Assembly (NCBI GenBank): GCA_031772625.1
Contig: CM062810.1
Coordinates: 452,228,014 to 452,292,013 of the forward strand
DNA from: Pinus tabuliformis
Taxonomy: Eukaryota > Streptophyta > Pinopsida > Pinales > Pinaceae
Length of the DNA stretch: 64,000 nt
Direction of reading: 5' to 3'
The stretch's first letter is position 1; the number at the start of each line of letters is the position of its first letter. The position numbers and the translations under genes were made by a program. The notes beneath the pieces were generated by a model, which worked only from the letters and a program-made list of their open reading frames with translations, did no database searches and was not told where the DNA came from. Positions 39,129 to 51,738 of this stretch are shown here, piece by piece.

Positions 39129-42100
39129 TGATGAGCACTAGTATTTCAGCAAGAATGCTTCAACTCCTAGGCTACCAAGTTTACTTTATCAACCCAGCGT
39201 TCATACAAACTTCAAGGTGACAATGTTGTATACACAAGTAAAAGTGATGATTCTTCCTTTTGTCACTGTTCATCTGGCGAGATACCACTAGGGTTTTCAA
39301 GCCATACTTCTATGGATTCATAAGAAGCTTGGTTCCCTAATGAAAGAAATAGAAATCTACTCTAAGAGAGTTGATCTACTGCAAAAATGAAAAAGGTTGA
39401 AATTCAATGCTAAGGCACACCATTTCCTAATTAACTACTAAGAGCTATGATTTGTAATAATGTTAAATTAACATGAAAAAAATTCTAGTGTCGTAAGCAT
39501 GGAAGTAAAATAATCAAACATCATTGTTATGCATGTAAAGGATTGTAATAACTTTGTTTTATCTTTTTATGCTTTTCATGAAAAATCAACTATGCAAGCT
39601 AATCTCTTTTGGTGATGTGGCAGGTGGTTTAGGGATACTAGTGGATGCATGGAAGGTTCAGGAGATGGTTGGAAGCTTTGGGAGACCCTCGGGTGACCTT
39701 GGGAGGCTTCCTAGAGGTTTTCCCTCAATTCGGCCTCAAAACAGGCCACTACAGGAAAACCTACAAGATGTACTAGAAACCTACACGATTCGTTGAATTT
39801 CTACAGGATACAACCGTGAGAAAAACGATGGGTGTTGGAGGTGATGGAAGGCTTAGGGAAGATGGTTGATGGGTGGAATGGAGTGAGGAAAGGCCTAGGA
39901 TCACTTAGAATCCAAAACCAAGTTTAGGAGATTGTTGGATTCGCTCAAAATGCTTGAGGAAATTTCTATGTAAAATGATGAAATCGGTTAAGGTTTTGAT
40001 GCAAACAAGGAATGCCTACGGGTGGATGAAACTAGAAGGTAGTTTCATGCTATGAGATCTCTGTCTACTTCTGAATCACCTGCTTTGCATCAAACATGTG
40101 TCATTTCCAAAAAGTCATGTAAACAAGAAGGATTCTCTAACTTAGTAACCAGAGAACCCATAGTAAAAACCATTTTTCGTCCACGTTTCAAATCCCAACA
40201 GGGATCCATCATGAGGACTTCTTTGAATGATGAAAGAAGAAGAGCTTGAATGAGGGTTCTAAATAGTTTTTAATAGTTTTGGGGTGAGAAGATTTAAATG
40301 GATGTCGGCCTATTTTAATTATTTTTATTTATTATTATCCTTATTTTCAACTAATTTTAAAGAATTTTCAAAAAACTATTTATTAATGTAATAATAAATA
40401 AATAATTTGATTATTTCAATCTTTATCATCAATATTTACTACTAAATTTATTATTAAGGGTTTAATTTAGTTAATTAATAATTAATCAAAATTATTATAA
40501 TAAATATTAAATATTAGTATTAATATTCAATATATATTAATAATTATTAAATATTAGTATTAATATTTAATAAATATTAATAATTATTAAATACTAGTAT
40601 TAATATTCAATAAATATTAATAATTATTAAATATAAGTATTATTATTCAATATATATTAATAATAATATGTGAATATATAAATATTTAAATTATTATTAT
40701 TAGTATATTAATATTAAATAAATAAATAAATACTAAAACTATATTAACATTAATAATAATATAATAATTAATAATAATATTCATTTATTAATAATAATTA
40801 AAAATTAAAAATTAATAGTAATAGTTAATAATTAATAACAATAGTTAATAATATTAATGTTAATATATTAATAATAATTAATAATTAAAAACTAATAACT
40901 ATTTTTAATAGTTAATAATTAATATTTAATATCAAATCCTAATAATTACTACTAAAAGGTTATTTTTTATTAATATTTATTAATAGTTTATTTAATTAAT
41001 AGATATAATATTTATCAATAGTTTATTTAATTTATAGATTTATTAATAGGACATAATAAATAATAAATAATAACATTTCATAATAATAATTAATGATAAT
41101 AGTAGTAGCTATTATCAATATTATTATTGTAAATGTTATAATTCATACCTAATAGAACTGAAAATTAATATTATGGAGAGTAATAGTGAAAGTAAAGCTA
41201 CTAACTACTAATTGCTAGAATAGGATAGAGAAATCTACCCCCTGAGTGCTATACCTGAGATGTACCAGTGATCCTAATTTCTCTGATTAAGGGGAGCCAA
41301 CTTCCACTAATCTCAATGCCACTGTCCCTGTTGAGGTTATGCGGATGTTTGATAATCTCAAGAGCTTCTCTGATCTTTCTCCTATGATGTTTTTCTTCAT
41401 GTGCGAGAATTGAAGCATTTTCCAAGCAGACATGGTGCTTGGTTTTTGATGAATGCTCTACAAGGGCCGAAGTTTGAGACCTTTCATTCCTAATATTAGC
41501 TCCATTCCTAAGAAGAATTCTCATGAGCTAGAAAAGAAAATTTTAATGAATTTAATGTCTACATTATGCATGAAGAAATTTCTGAATAAAATGGAATCAT
41601 GGATGATATCTATTGCAGGAATGAAGATAGAAGAGATGGCAATGAAATCCTACTTTGAAAAACTGATCAAATGCTAGTTTAAGTACAACAAAATCTAAAT
41701 ATCATGAAAGAAATGATGAAGTGAGGCCAAGACACCTACTGATAGGTTTGTGGTGCATCTTTTATCCCTTCTAACCTGCTACTGAAGTAAGGCACAAGTG
41801 GAAGCAAACTAATAAACAATTGATCAAATCTACACTACTTGTAATGAAATACTTCTAAAAACAGTTTAACCATGAATCTATGAAACTAAGCTAAGCATAA
41901 AGATATAAGAAGAGGAGCCTTGGCTGCTATGGTTGGGCCCTAACCCAGGAGCTTCATCCCTTTGAGTTAACTCAGTACTGGATCAAGAAAAATCTCATTC
42001 TTATTACCAAAATAGAAAATTACATCAAAATCTTCCACAAGTCTCGAGATCGAAAGTAAGTAGAGCTTTTGCAATAAAAATTTGAATCCTAATGAAGCTC

Positions 42101-42525
42101 TAGCCCTCTCTACTTATACAACTGATGTCCCCAATGACTTCCTTAAATTTAGGGAGGTTCGGCTCCCAAACACGAGATGAACTAACTCTTTGGCTATCAC
42201 TTGTTCGACTGCCTTCTAATCTTCATTACTTGGCTGCTTTCACTTCGATCGGGTCTGATTAATGGAGGAATATTCGAATAGGGGAGGAGTAAATGAGGAG
42301 GATTTACGTCCTACAATCTCTCTCCCTTGTCCCATTCTAGCTTCAAACCTTATTCTTGCCAAAATTCCTTAATTTTCTCTACCAAACCTGCATTCGATGC
42401 ATATTAGTCCACTAGGCATAATATCTCACTTTAACTCATCTCATTAAACAAAATATAATTAAAACATGTAACAAGTTATGAGAAGAGTTGATCTAACTAA
42501 GCTAGGAGGTGAATTAAGTCCCATA
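39129..42525 (-). repeat. E4 3' LTR (left copy)
   Basis: It aligns with 51978-57485 (minus E5): TGATGAGCACTAGTATT at the start, then a CCTACAGG-word region near 39740-39800, then TTATGAGAAGAGTTGATC near the end. The inner edge is uncertain; similarity is lost near 42525. This copy is longer and includes an AT-rich repeat field. Confidence 0.85.
40310..41110. repeat. AT-rich low-complexity field with a ~50-base tandem repeat
   Basis: Almost only A and T for 800 bases, inside the left LTR of E4. A tandem array of about four units with TTAGTATTAATATTCAATA and ATTAATAATTATTAAATA runs over 40508-40670. It has no counterpart in the right LTR. Confidence 0.85.
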
Positions 42526-42529
42526 TCAT

Positions 42530-44640
42530 TCTTTGAGGAGAGTGGTACTCTCTTATCTTTAAATTGTATGGCAATGTGTTCCATCTCCTCAGGAAAGCCT
42601 GCATGTTGTCATCCCCTAAAAACTTGAACATGTCCTCAAAATGTGAAATTGATTTCTCTTAGGCAGCAAGATACCCGGGTGGAAGATGAGGATCATTTGC
42701 AATTAAATTATGTGTACTGATGAGGGCCTTTGGATTAGACTTCTTAGCTCTGATCATAAGAGGCTCTATTTTTTATCTTGCCAATATCTTCTTCATTTCT
42801 GCAGCCCTTGCTTCCTCATGGTTCATCCATGATGCCAAAGCCATCAACTGTAAATCTCCTAGCTTGGGATTAAGGTCCCATACATTCATTTCTATTAAGG
42901 CCATGTTATGCAAATAAAACTCATACATCCTAGCCCTATCTTCCAATGTACTTTGATCACAAAGATCAATGAACTGTCTATAATCCTGAAATGGCATAGT
43001 GCCTCCTTGTGCTAGGGTCTAGATTTGGAACTGCAACCACTGTTCCTTAATGTATAGGGCATAGGATTTAGCTGGAATCCTTCACTAGATTACTTCCAAA
43101 GAGAGACTAGCCATGCATGCCAATTGATTCTCTCTTTCTTGCAGCTGGCCTTTCAACCATGCATTTTCTGTCTCTAACTGATTTTTCATTATGGGCTCTC
43201 TGTCCCTCAAGCTACTTAGCTCTCTGCCCATCTCTTTGAGCTTCTCCTCCATGTGACCAATGTCCTCCAACCCCTTGGACTTGGAAATTTGCATCCATCT
43301 ATGGAATAGCATTTTTTTGTGGAATGACCCTGTCCCCTTCAATAAATTCATAGTAGGAGTCAAGGCTAGGTTGGGGGCTAGGTTCCCTTAGCTTTGGGTC
43401 CTCTTCTTTAATTTGTTGTTGTAGGCTTCCCTCGTTCTCCAATTTTTGAGTCTACTGTAGGTTTTGCAGAGTCTCTTGTAGGACTAATTCTGCTTCTTGT
43501 AGGTCTTGCTGTGTATCCTGTAGGATTTCTTTTCCTTTGGATGAGGCAGATCTAGTTATAGGCCTTCTCACATAGGTGATAGGAGACTTATGAGGAGGCA
43601 TTTTCTCCTGCTATTTCAGTGAGTCCTCTATTACAATGGGAATTTTGGTTGGAGTTTCGGGCTTCCCCTATCTTATCCTTGTGATTTTCCTTGTTCTGAA
43701 ATATAAGGGGGTTTGCCTCTGTCTTTTTACTTTCTGTTTGATAGGGGTGCTAACGGTAGTGAGGGAAGCTGTTGGTTATCTCTCTGTGGGTTCTAGAGAC
43801 ACCCTAGGTGACTCCTCCTTGTCTTTTGTCTCCTCTTTAACATTTCCCTTTTCCTCTGTTTTTTTTCTCTTCTACTCTTTCTAGATCCTCATCTTGTTTA
43901 TCAGTCTCCTCCTTGACATCTTCCTCTGTTTCCTCATCACCTTCCTTCTCTTTCTCCTCTTCTTCCTCTTCATGTATCATCATCCCTCTCTATTTATTCT
44001 CCTTTTGTTTCAGTTTCTTCCTCTTCATTTTCACTGATAGTTGGACTAATGTCATATGTGAGGGCTTTGATATCCTCCTCTGCCTGAATGTCTCTGAAAA
44101 TTTCCCATTGGATAGGAATTTTGAGGTTGTGGAGGGCATATTATATCATGATTCTAATTAACCCATGGTGGGCTAACTGTTAGTGGTTTACGTCCTACAT
44201 CTTTATGCTTGTGTCTACTAGTGATTATAGAAGGAAGTATGGTATGATGAGCTTGTGGTGAGGAGGTGTTTCTGCTCCAAACCTCAATTCTTCAAGAAGC
44301 CTAAAGTGATAGCCATAAACCACACTATATCTACCCTCACATGATATGTACTTGATAAATCTCACCCCATTCCACGGGTATGGTAGGCTTTATCTGCTTA
44401 CTCCATTTTTATCGTCAATGGGCTCTTCTCCCTCTAAAAAAAACTTCTTCTTGGAAATATGGCTATCTCCCTTGTCTTCCTTTCTCCAAGGCACTCCTAG
44501 GGGAAGTGTGGTAATTTTGCTTATGAGTTCATGGATGATCTCTATGGAGAGAAAAATCTCGGGCCACTTCATCATCATACCCTCTTAATTTTTCAAAATA
44601 CCCCATCTAATTATGCCTTGTGAAGATTTATAACACCTGA
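42530..44640 (-). pseudogene. E4 extra reading frame downstream of integrase (remnant)
   Basis: Sense-strand coding pieces lie between integrase and the 3' LTR. The best is FIKYISCEGRYSVVYGYH followed by FRLLEEL (44286-44359), matching E1 at 3623-3682. Upstream in sense is ITTLPLGVPWRKEDKGDSHI and FFLEGEEPIDDKNGVSR (44390-44530). Then comes a long Glu/Lys-rich acidic part (about 43790-44050) and a coiled-coil-like run (43085-43363; MEEKLKEMGRELSSLRD, LKGQLQERENQLA), ending with 42773-42997. Function unknown; broken. The order suggests a protein with a conserved head, an acidic hinge and a coiled-coil tail. Confidence 0.65.
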
Positions 44641-46249
44641 GGGTGTTGGTGGATTCTCACAGTGTTAATGTGCTCCCTTCTATTAAACCCCCCTGTCATT
44701 TTGTTGGTGAATTTTGAGGAGCTGAGATGGTTGACACAATTTTTGAATGCAAAAGTAAATAACTGGAATAACTGTGGAGACAATTCCCTTACACAACTGC
44801 CAAATTCACTCAATACCAGTAGTTTTTCTATTCAATTCACTTGGAAAAAGGGATTTAATAATAGAGCCTACCTCCTCATAGTGCCTGTTGTAGCCAACCC
44901 CCGTGTTTTCCCTTCTAAAACTCCTCTCGGCTGATCATGTAGAATGTCTGTTTGTATCCTGTAGGATTCCTGTGTGATCCTATAGGATTTCCTGTGTAAT
45001 CCTGTAGGAAGTCCCGTGCAGAGGAAAGGTAGAATTTTCTCTTATGTAGGTTGTCTGGTTATGAGAGAAACTTTTCTAGAGTGAGCCTTGGGGAGATGAA
45101 TGCATGAGTGCATGGGGATCAACGAATATTTCCTCTTGTGGCCGAGTTATGTGAGGTGGTGTGCTGGCAGCGGAGGTATGTTTTCTATTTTTGGACCTTT
45201 GGTCCCCACTACCACCTCATCATTCCCCTCTCCTTGTAATCAACTCCCAGTTCATGCCTCTGTAGACTTAACTGCTTTTTTCCTTCTCCTCTCTTTCTCT
45301 GACTTCACTACTACCACATGTGGGAGGACCAATTATTTTGTCTTCATTGACTGAACGAAGGTGGCCAAGTTAACTGGCCACCTTTCGCTTATAAACAAAC
45401 TTACTCATAACCTTTACATCTTTTGACTACATTATGAAAATGAGAGAGTGAAGTGAGATACTTACCTATGGATTTTTTCGTCCTTTTTTTATTGCTCTCT
45501 GATGATTCCTTTGATGTGAAGGTACCTAGTGTTGAAGATGATGGTGGTGTTGCTACTCTGGAGCTCCTTCTGCCCTTGGATATTCATGTTGGAAGCTTGT
45601 TGCTACTCATGATTTTTATTATGTGGGATAGGCTACTACATGATTTCCTACAAGATGTCCTGTAGCTGCTTCTCCCTCAGAGCTTTTAATCATACAGTCT
45701 TCTGTGATTCTGAGGATGATGACATGGATTGAGAGGAAGAATAGGAGTGTCGAGAATGATAGATACTCAGGTGTTGCTCCCTTCTTCTCTCTTGTTTCAA
45801 TTTTTTTTTTCTCTTCAGGACTGTGATTTTCTTTTTTTTTAGAAATTGATTTTTTTTTTTTTTATGATGAATGGAGGGGCGATCTAGGTGGAGAAAGGTA
45901 TGGTAATGAAGTGGCCATGTAGTGATGTAGTTTTTTTTGACATGGCATGTCATTTTCTTGCCCTAGGGTCAATTCTTGTAGGATTCCTGAGCCACTTTAA
46001 TTCCTACATGATCATCCTGTAGGTTTTCAGGGGATCCTGTAGGTTTATAGGGGATCCTATAGAAAGCAAAGTTTCCTTGTAAACTAATGCAAAGGAGTGA
46101 AAAAATGAAATAAACGGTGGAGTGATGAATGATGATGAGTGGAAAGATAAAAATTTGAGTGAAATATGTCCCTTTCGATCCTCCTTTGCTCTATTATCGT
46201 CCTCCTGTTGACCCGCAAATAGAAATTTTCATGATTTTTTTTTTCAAAA
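44640..46249 (-). other. E4 spacer between extra frame and hairpins
   Basis: Open pieces exist at 44628-44813, perhaps the start of the extra frame (LSPQLFQLFTFAFKNCVNHL). Clusters of CCTGTAGG-type words lie at 44945-45015 and 45990-46060. Poly-T runs lie at 45780-45860. No domain is recognised. Confidence 0.5.
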
Positions 46250-46431
46250 CAACTAGTTTGCCTCTAAGAGGTTTTCATCCTAGTTGTTTGCTTTGGGTGC
46301 CCCAAGAGAGGTTTTCACCTAGAGATATTTTCATTTTCTCTTTTTTTTTTCGACACCATTGGGCCACCCAAATATGTTTTCAACCCAATAGTGGGACTAA
46401 GGCGCCTCATGGAGGTTTTCACCTCAGTCCC
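46250..46431 (-). repeat. E4 hairpin array (four hairpins)
   Basis: Hairpin 7 (46250-46286): CAACTAG/CTAGTTG, inner CCTC/GAGG. Hairpin 8 (46291-46324): CTTTGGGTG against CACCTAGAG, 7 of 9 pairs. Hairpin 9 (46354-46393): CAC-ATTGGG against CCCAAT-GTG. Hairpin 10 (46393-46431): GGGACT/AGTCCC, extended in sense RNA through AGGUG/CGCCU to inner CCUC/GAGG with loop CAU. The array begins about 19 bases after the integrase stop in sense and matches E2 hairpins 1, 2, 5 and 6. Confidence 0.75.
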
Positions 46432-46449
46432 TTTTTTTTCTTTTCTTTC

Positions 46450-47637
46450 TTAGTGATTTGATGAGGCAGGAGCTGAAACATGCTTCACCACCATCACTTT
46501 TTTATCGATACCATCAATGAACTCTTGCTTTGACGATGGCCTCTTGTAAAATTTCAGTCTATGCCCATTAACATGTAAAGGAATGGCCTCTGCATCTATG
46601 GTTTTGATCTACACTGAACCATTATCATGACATCTTTCTATAACATAAGGTCGTAGCAATATCATCCTTAACTTGCCCTTAAAGTATTTATATCTGGAAT
46701 CATATAACAAGGCCCAGTCACCTTCTTGAAATTGGTTATCCTTGATATTCTTATTGTGCTATATCTTCCTTTGAATTTGAGTTACCTCTGTGTGTAGAAA
46801 TGCCTGCATTCTGAACTCATCTAAACCATTTAACTAAAGAAATCTCTCTTTTTGTGCATTGCTGAGATCTAGATCTAGTTGGGTTGCCATCCTTAATGTG
46901 TTGTACTCGAACTCAATGGACAACATGGCCTTTTTCCCATAGACCAGCTCAAAGGGTGTGAATCCAGTGGTGGTCTTCTAAGTGGTATTATAGGTCTAGG
47001 TGGACTCAACTAGTCTATCTACCCAATCTTTCTTGTTGTTGCTAACTACTTTGGTCAAGATGCCCTCCAACGCTCTGTTGGTCACCTCCACTTGCCCATT
47101 GGCTTGTGGGTGATATGGAGTGGAGGTTCTATGTTTGATCTTGTGCTAGTTGATCAAGTTTTTAATCATGTTGGAGGTAAACTGGCTGCCTTGATCAGTG
47201 ACTAGCTCTCTAGGGTACCCAAATTTGAAAAATACATCCTCCCTCAAGAACTCAGCCACCTTCTCCTCTATTGTTGCCTTAATTGCCTTGGTTTTAACCC
47301 ACTTAGTCAGATAGTCAGTGCACACAATGATGTACTCTTTTTTCTTGGAAGGTGGGTCAATAGGTCCAATGAAGTCCATGCCCCACTTGTCAAATGGCTC
47401 GAAAGTCACTTGAGGCTGCAGAGGCGCTTCATCCCTTGGAGTAGGCTTTCCCATCCTTTGGCACCGATCAGACTCACTAGTATATATTTTCACATCCTGA
47501 TGAAGAGTGGGCCAATAATAGCTTGATTGTAACACTTTGAATGTTGTCCTCTTTGCTGCAAAGTGGCCTCCATAAGGCCCATCATGACATGTCAGAAGGA
47601 TGTCAAGGACTTCCTCCTCACTAACACACCTTCTCAA
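46450..47637 (-). pseudogene. E4 integrase
   Basis: The N-terminal zinc part has HDGPYGGHFAAKRTTFKVL and YYWPTLHQD, then CQRMGK. The core has KWGMDFIGPIDPPSKKKEYI, VCTDYLTKW (Asp) and LVTDQGSQFTS (Asp), in 47146-47637. The C-terminal end is readable as HVNGHRLKFYKRPSSKQEF near 46530-46590. It closely parallels the E1 integrase (GPI(N/D)PPSK motif). No chromodomain. Broken. Confidence 0.92.
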
Positions 47638-47639
47638 GA

Positions 47640-48900
47640 TTTGATCTAGGCCAAGTTTGAAGATATTTCCTCCAATCTAGGTGAAGGGGGAGCTCTTCCT
47701 CAAAATCTTTCTTTTCTCTTTCGACGACAGATTTGGTGGGAACTGTACAGATACCAAATAGTTTGCTATATTAGCAAACCATGGAGAGAGAACTGAAATG
47801 GCGAATAATTGCTCATCCGGTTACTGATCATCGACCATTCCTTCTTCACCCACAGGCAAAGTTAATCTGGACAAAAAGTCTGCAACAACATTTTCGATCA
47901 TAGTGTAGTTCAGTTATGCCTTTGACGGATACTTACAGATAAAGTAAATGTCATAAGACAATTTTTCATCTATCTAACCTAGGGTTTCTCCTATGCATTT
48001 GTGTGAGGCATCAACATGAATGTCAAAAGGAAGGGCTCAATTTGGGCCTCGGAGAATTGATGCAGTGGTTAACTTGTTCTTTAGGATGTCCAAGGCCTCT
48101 TGATAGCTTTTTGACCATATAAACTCAGAGTCTTTGGCCAACAACCCAAATAAAGGAGAGGCCAACTTGCTGAAGTCCTTTATGAAACTTCGTTAATATT
48201 TACCTAACCCTAGGAAACCTCTAACATCTCTCTACTTTTGAGGAGGTGGGACCCTTTGGATGATAGCTATTTTGTTTGGGTTCACCTCCAGTCCTTGCTA
48301 AGATATTGAATGGCCTAGCACTATCCCTACACTCATCAAGAATTCACATTTCTCGGGACTGGGAGATAGGTTCATCTCAATGCATTTGTGCAGTACCTTA
48401 CCTAAGTTGGAAAAAGCCTCCTCGAAATCACCCCCATAAGTTGTGAAATCATCCGTATAGATTTCTACCACATCATGGACCAACTCACCAAATATACTCA
48501 CGACTGCTCTCTAAAAAGTGGCAGGAGCATTGCATAGGCCAAAAAGAAGGACCCTATAGGAAAAAGTACTTGAATAAGAAGTCAAAGTGGTTTTATCCTG
48601 GTCTTCCGGGCTAATCTAGATTTGATTATACCCACTGAATCCATCTAGGAAAGAGAAAAAAAATCCCTGCCAGACCATCTAGCACTTGGTCAATGAAAGA
48701 TAGAGAGAAGTGGTCCTTCTTTGTGGCTTTGTTCAACTCCTTGTAATCGACACAAATCCTCCACTTACCATTTTTCTTGGCAACTAACACCAAAGGAGAG
48801 ACCCACTCATTATCAGAGAGAGGATAAATGAATCCTGCATCTAGCAATTTTTGCAGTTATTCTTTGAATATATCTTTAACAGCTGGATTCATCCTCCTTT
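47640..48900 (-). pseudogene. E4 reverse transcriptase and RNase H
   Basis: Reverse transcriptase signs are MLDAGFIYPLSDNEWVSPLV, KKNGKWRICVDYKELNKAT and FIDQVLDGLAG (48626-48847), and YTDDFTTYG at the catalytic place (48298-48501, near 48450). A conserved KCEFLM and GIVLGHSIS follow. RNase H remnants lie at about 47880-48150. Broken. Confidence 0.9.
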
Positions 48901-49264
48901 GGGGTTGCGAGACTGGCTTGCAACCTTCCTTGATATAAATGTGGTGAGTACACACTACGGGGTGTACTCCCTTCGTTTCTTTGTAACTCCAAGTGAAGGC
49001 ATCCAGATGTTCCTTTAGCATGTTGCACAACTCCTCCTCTTAGAGAACAAAAAGAGATGGGTTGATTTTCAAAGTTCTCTCAGGGCCAAATTCTATGGTT
49101 TTAACACAGAGAAGGTTGGAATCAGCAAAGTATAGATCAATTGGATGGTTTTTCTGGGTTTCCTTTACTACTTCTTCTAGGTACAATGTACTGGGAGTTG
49201 GACTTTGGGGTAGGTGTTCAATCAAATCATCTTCATCATGTTGTCCTCCTCCCATGGTTGTTTC

Positions 49265-49780
49265 TTAGGTATACAATTGGGAAGAATAAACTTCATCTTC
49301 TTTCTCCTCTTCAAGGCATAAAGGTAAATCATGTTCTAGAGATGGTTGAGCACGAGGGTATAGGACTAACTGCTTCAACATATGCCCATTCTTAATGGTC
49401 ATATTCCCATCTCTAAAGCTGATGTAAGCATTGGTAATGGCCAACCAGGGCCTCCCAAGGATGAGAGGGCAACCAATAAGCTTAGCCTTAGGTTGGAGAA
49501 CTAGGAAATATGCAGGGTACTCCCAAGAGTCAATGGAGACCATCACATCCTCCACAATCCCCTCAGGGATCACTATGGAGTGGTCTACAAGTTGCAGGAT
49601 TGTTGTAGTCTTTCTCAATGAACCTTGGAGGTTGAGCTTGAGCATGGTGTCCTTGGTCATCACATCAATGGCAGCCCCAAGATCAATCAAAGGTTGTCCG
49701 GCAATGGTGCCATTGATGTGCACATCTACTACAGGGTTTCCTGGGTCCAAATACTTTGGATAGGTTACCTGCCCCATCAT
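49265..49780 (-). pseudogene. E4 aspartic protease region
   Basis: 171 codons with NGTIAGQPLIDLGAAIDVMT at the active-site position, LQLVDHSIVIPEGIVEDV and CPLILGRPWLAITNAYI. It matches E1 8168-8782 domain for domain. The linker before it (49780-50064) has EIQEINLRSGRVL and IPLLQAIQGVEKEMP. Confidence 0.9.
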
Positions 49781-50174
49781 TAAGTTAGATAGTTATCCAA
49801 TGAAATTAATGGTAGGGGCATCTCTTTTTCAACTCCCTGGATGGCTTGCAGAAGTGGAATCTTGACACAAAGGTTTTTCAATTCTCCCAGATGTTCAATC
49901 TGTTTTGGGGTAGGTTGGAGTGGTTCAGTTAATCTCTCAGGAAAGGGTGGATTTAATTTAAGACTATTTTCCTCTCTTTCTTCTTCAGCCTCCCTAGGTG
50001 GATGTGGAGGTTGGTTATCTGGGAGAACTCTCCCAGATCTTAGGTTAATTTCTTGGATCTCCACATCATAAGCTAGATATGATGTCTCTCCATTGTATAC
50101 TTGTTGTGCATGTCTGTTTTTCAGGTTCAGATTTGGCTAGGTAGACATATTGGGTTGTTTAGGTAGAGCAGAGT

Positions 50175-51738
50175 TTAACAGCTGTGGTTGGGTAGGTGGT
50201 TAAGGCAATAAAGAAGGAACATTATTGTATTGGGGTCTCCACCCTTGGGGTAGTGCATTCCACTGAGGTTGTGGCAGAGCAAATGGTTGAAATGACTAGC
50301 TGGCTGGCTGGGAATGTAACTAAGATGTAAAGGACCAAGGAGGAGGTGTAGACAAGGAAGGATGAGAAGGGTGTCCCCAAGAAGGTATGGATCTAGTCTG
50401 GTTGTGGTTGTAATATGCATGGGATGACCCTTGCATTCCCTGGTAGTATGGCCTAGGCCCATGACGTTTCCTTTGGTTTGCAACAGAGTTGTTTAGTGAC
50501 CCCTTCAACTCCTTCATATATAGTTTTGAGTCCAGGAAAACAAGGGCACTTGTCTGTGGAATGGTTTTCTTCACAGGCTCAGCAAATTTCGATTGAATTC
50601 AATGGACATTCATTCCTAGGGTGCCTCCTGGAGCATCTAGGAAAGAAAATGGCCAAGGCTCTCTCTGGTTCCTCTTGCTTTCTCCTAATGTGCATAGTGT
50701 CCATCTGTAAGGTAAGGGTTTGCAACATCTGACTCTCAAAATATTCCAGCATGTTTCCAATTTCACCCTTGATGGATGAATTAGAAGAGGATGTACTGAC
50801 CATACGTTGACTACCCCTAACCTTTTTCTTAGCTACCCTAGAATGGTTTCTAAAGAAAGTCTTGATATCCTCATAGGGTAAGTAGTATATATCTCTTCTT
50901 GCTAACAAGTGTAGGGTATGAAAAAGGTCTTTCCTTACTCCTCTCAGCAGGACCAACTTCAGTGACTCCGGGTCAAGTGTGCACCTGACCCTTTTGTAAC
51001 TAAGCTAGAATCTTTCTTCACAATCATTTAGGGATTCATCACTACCAAGGTCATCCTAAAAATTTCTTCTTTAGTATATTTAGACCTATAATACTATCGA
51101 TACTTGTTGTTGAAGGCTTGCTGCATCTGAACCAAAGTTGTGATGCTAGCCCGAGGTAAACCCATGAACCAGCACAAAGCTGCATCCTTGAGCATAGATG
51201 GAAATAGTTTCAACTTCTCCTCATCATCTGTATAGTCATAGGTTCGGCATATAACAAAAAAATCAAATAGGAAAGTGTCGGGATCTTCTATGGTCAGGCC
51301 ATGGAAATGAGGAAGGGTAGAGGGGCTCATATTTTTCATCTTAGTGTCCCCATTGGTTTCCCTGATGGGGAAGGCACCCTCAACTCTCTCTCTATTCCCT
51401 CTATAATTTCTGTTCTCAACCATTGGTTCAGTGGGAATGGGTTCTTCTTCTTCTTCTTCCCCTGTAGGTTCTTCAAATATGTCTGGTTTCTCACCTAATG
51501 GTTCCTCTAGTTCAAAGCCACCGAAGAAGAGAGAAGGTTGGTTGTTTGATGCAGTGGGAGTATTTGGCAAAAATTTCCCTAAGTTATCCCTATTCCTACG
51601 AGGGCATGAAACGAAATGTTTTTGTTTTGGTTTTGTGTTTTTTTCAAACTTTGAAAGTGATTGCAAAATTGAAATTTCAAATTGAATGAAAACTACTGAC
51701 TGAATGACAAGATTAACTACTTGATTGAAATCTAACAT
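50175..51738 (-). pseudogene. E4 gag
   Basis: The gag head (51094-51738) has STLPHFHGLTIEDPDTFLFD, LKLFPSMLKDAALCWFMGL and LVQMQQAFNNKYR, the Tat/Athila pattern, after an acidic Glu-rich leader. The later part (50579-50956) has RKDLFHTLHLLARRDIYYLP and ends near a Cys/His stretch (FFPRCSRRHPRNECPL) that fits a degraded zinc knuckle. A Pro/Gln/His-rich spacer (50175-50574) follows. Broken. Confidence 0.9.

Noticed and set aside
43085-43363. Coiled-coil frame as a host gene
   Set aside because: It lies inside E4 in sense after integrase and fits the extra retroelement frame.
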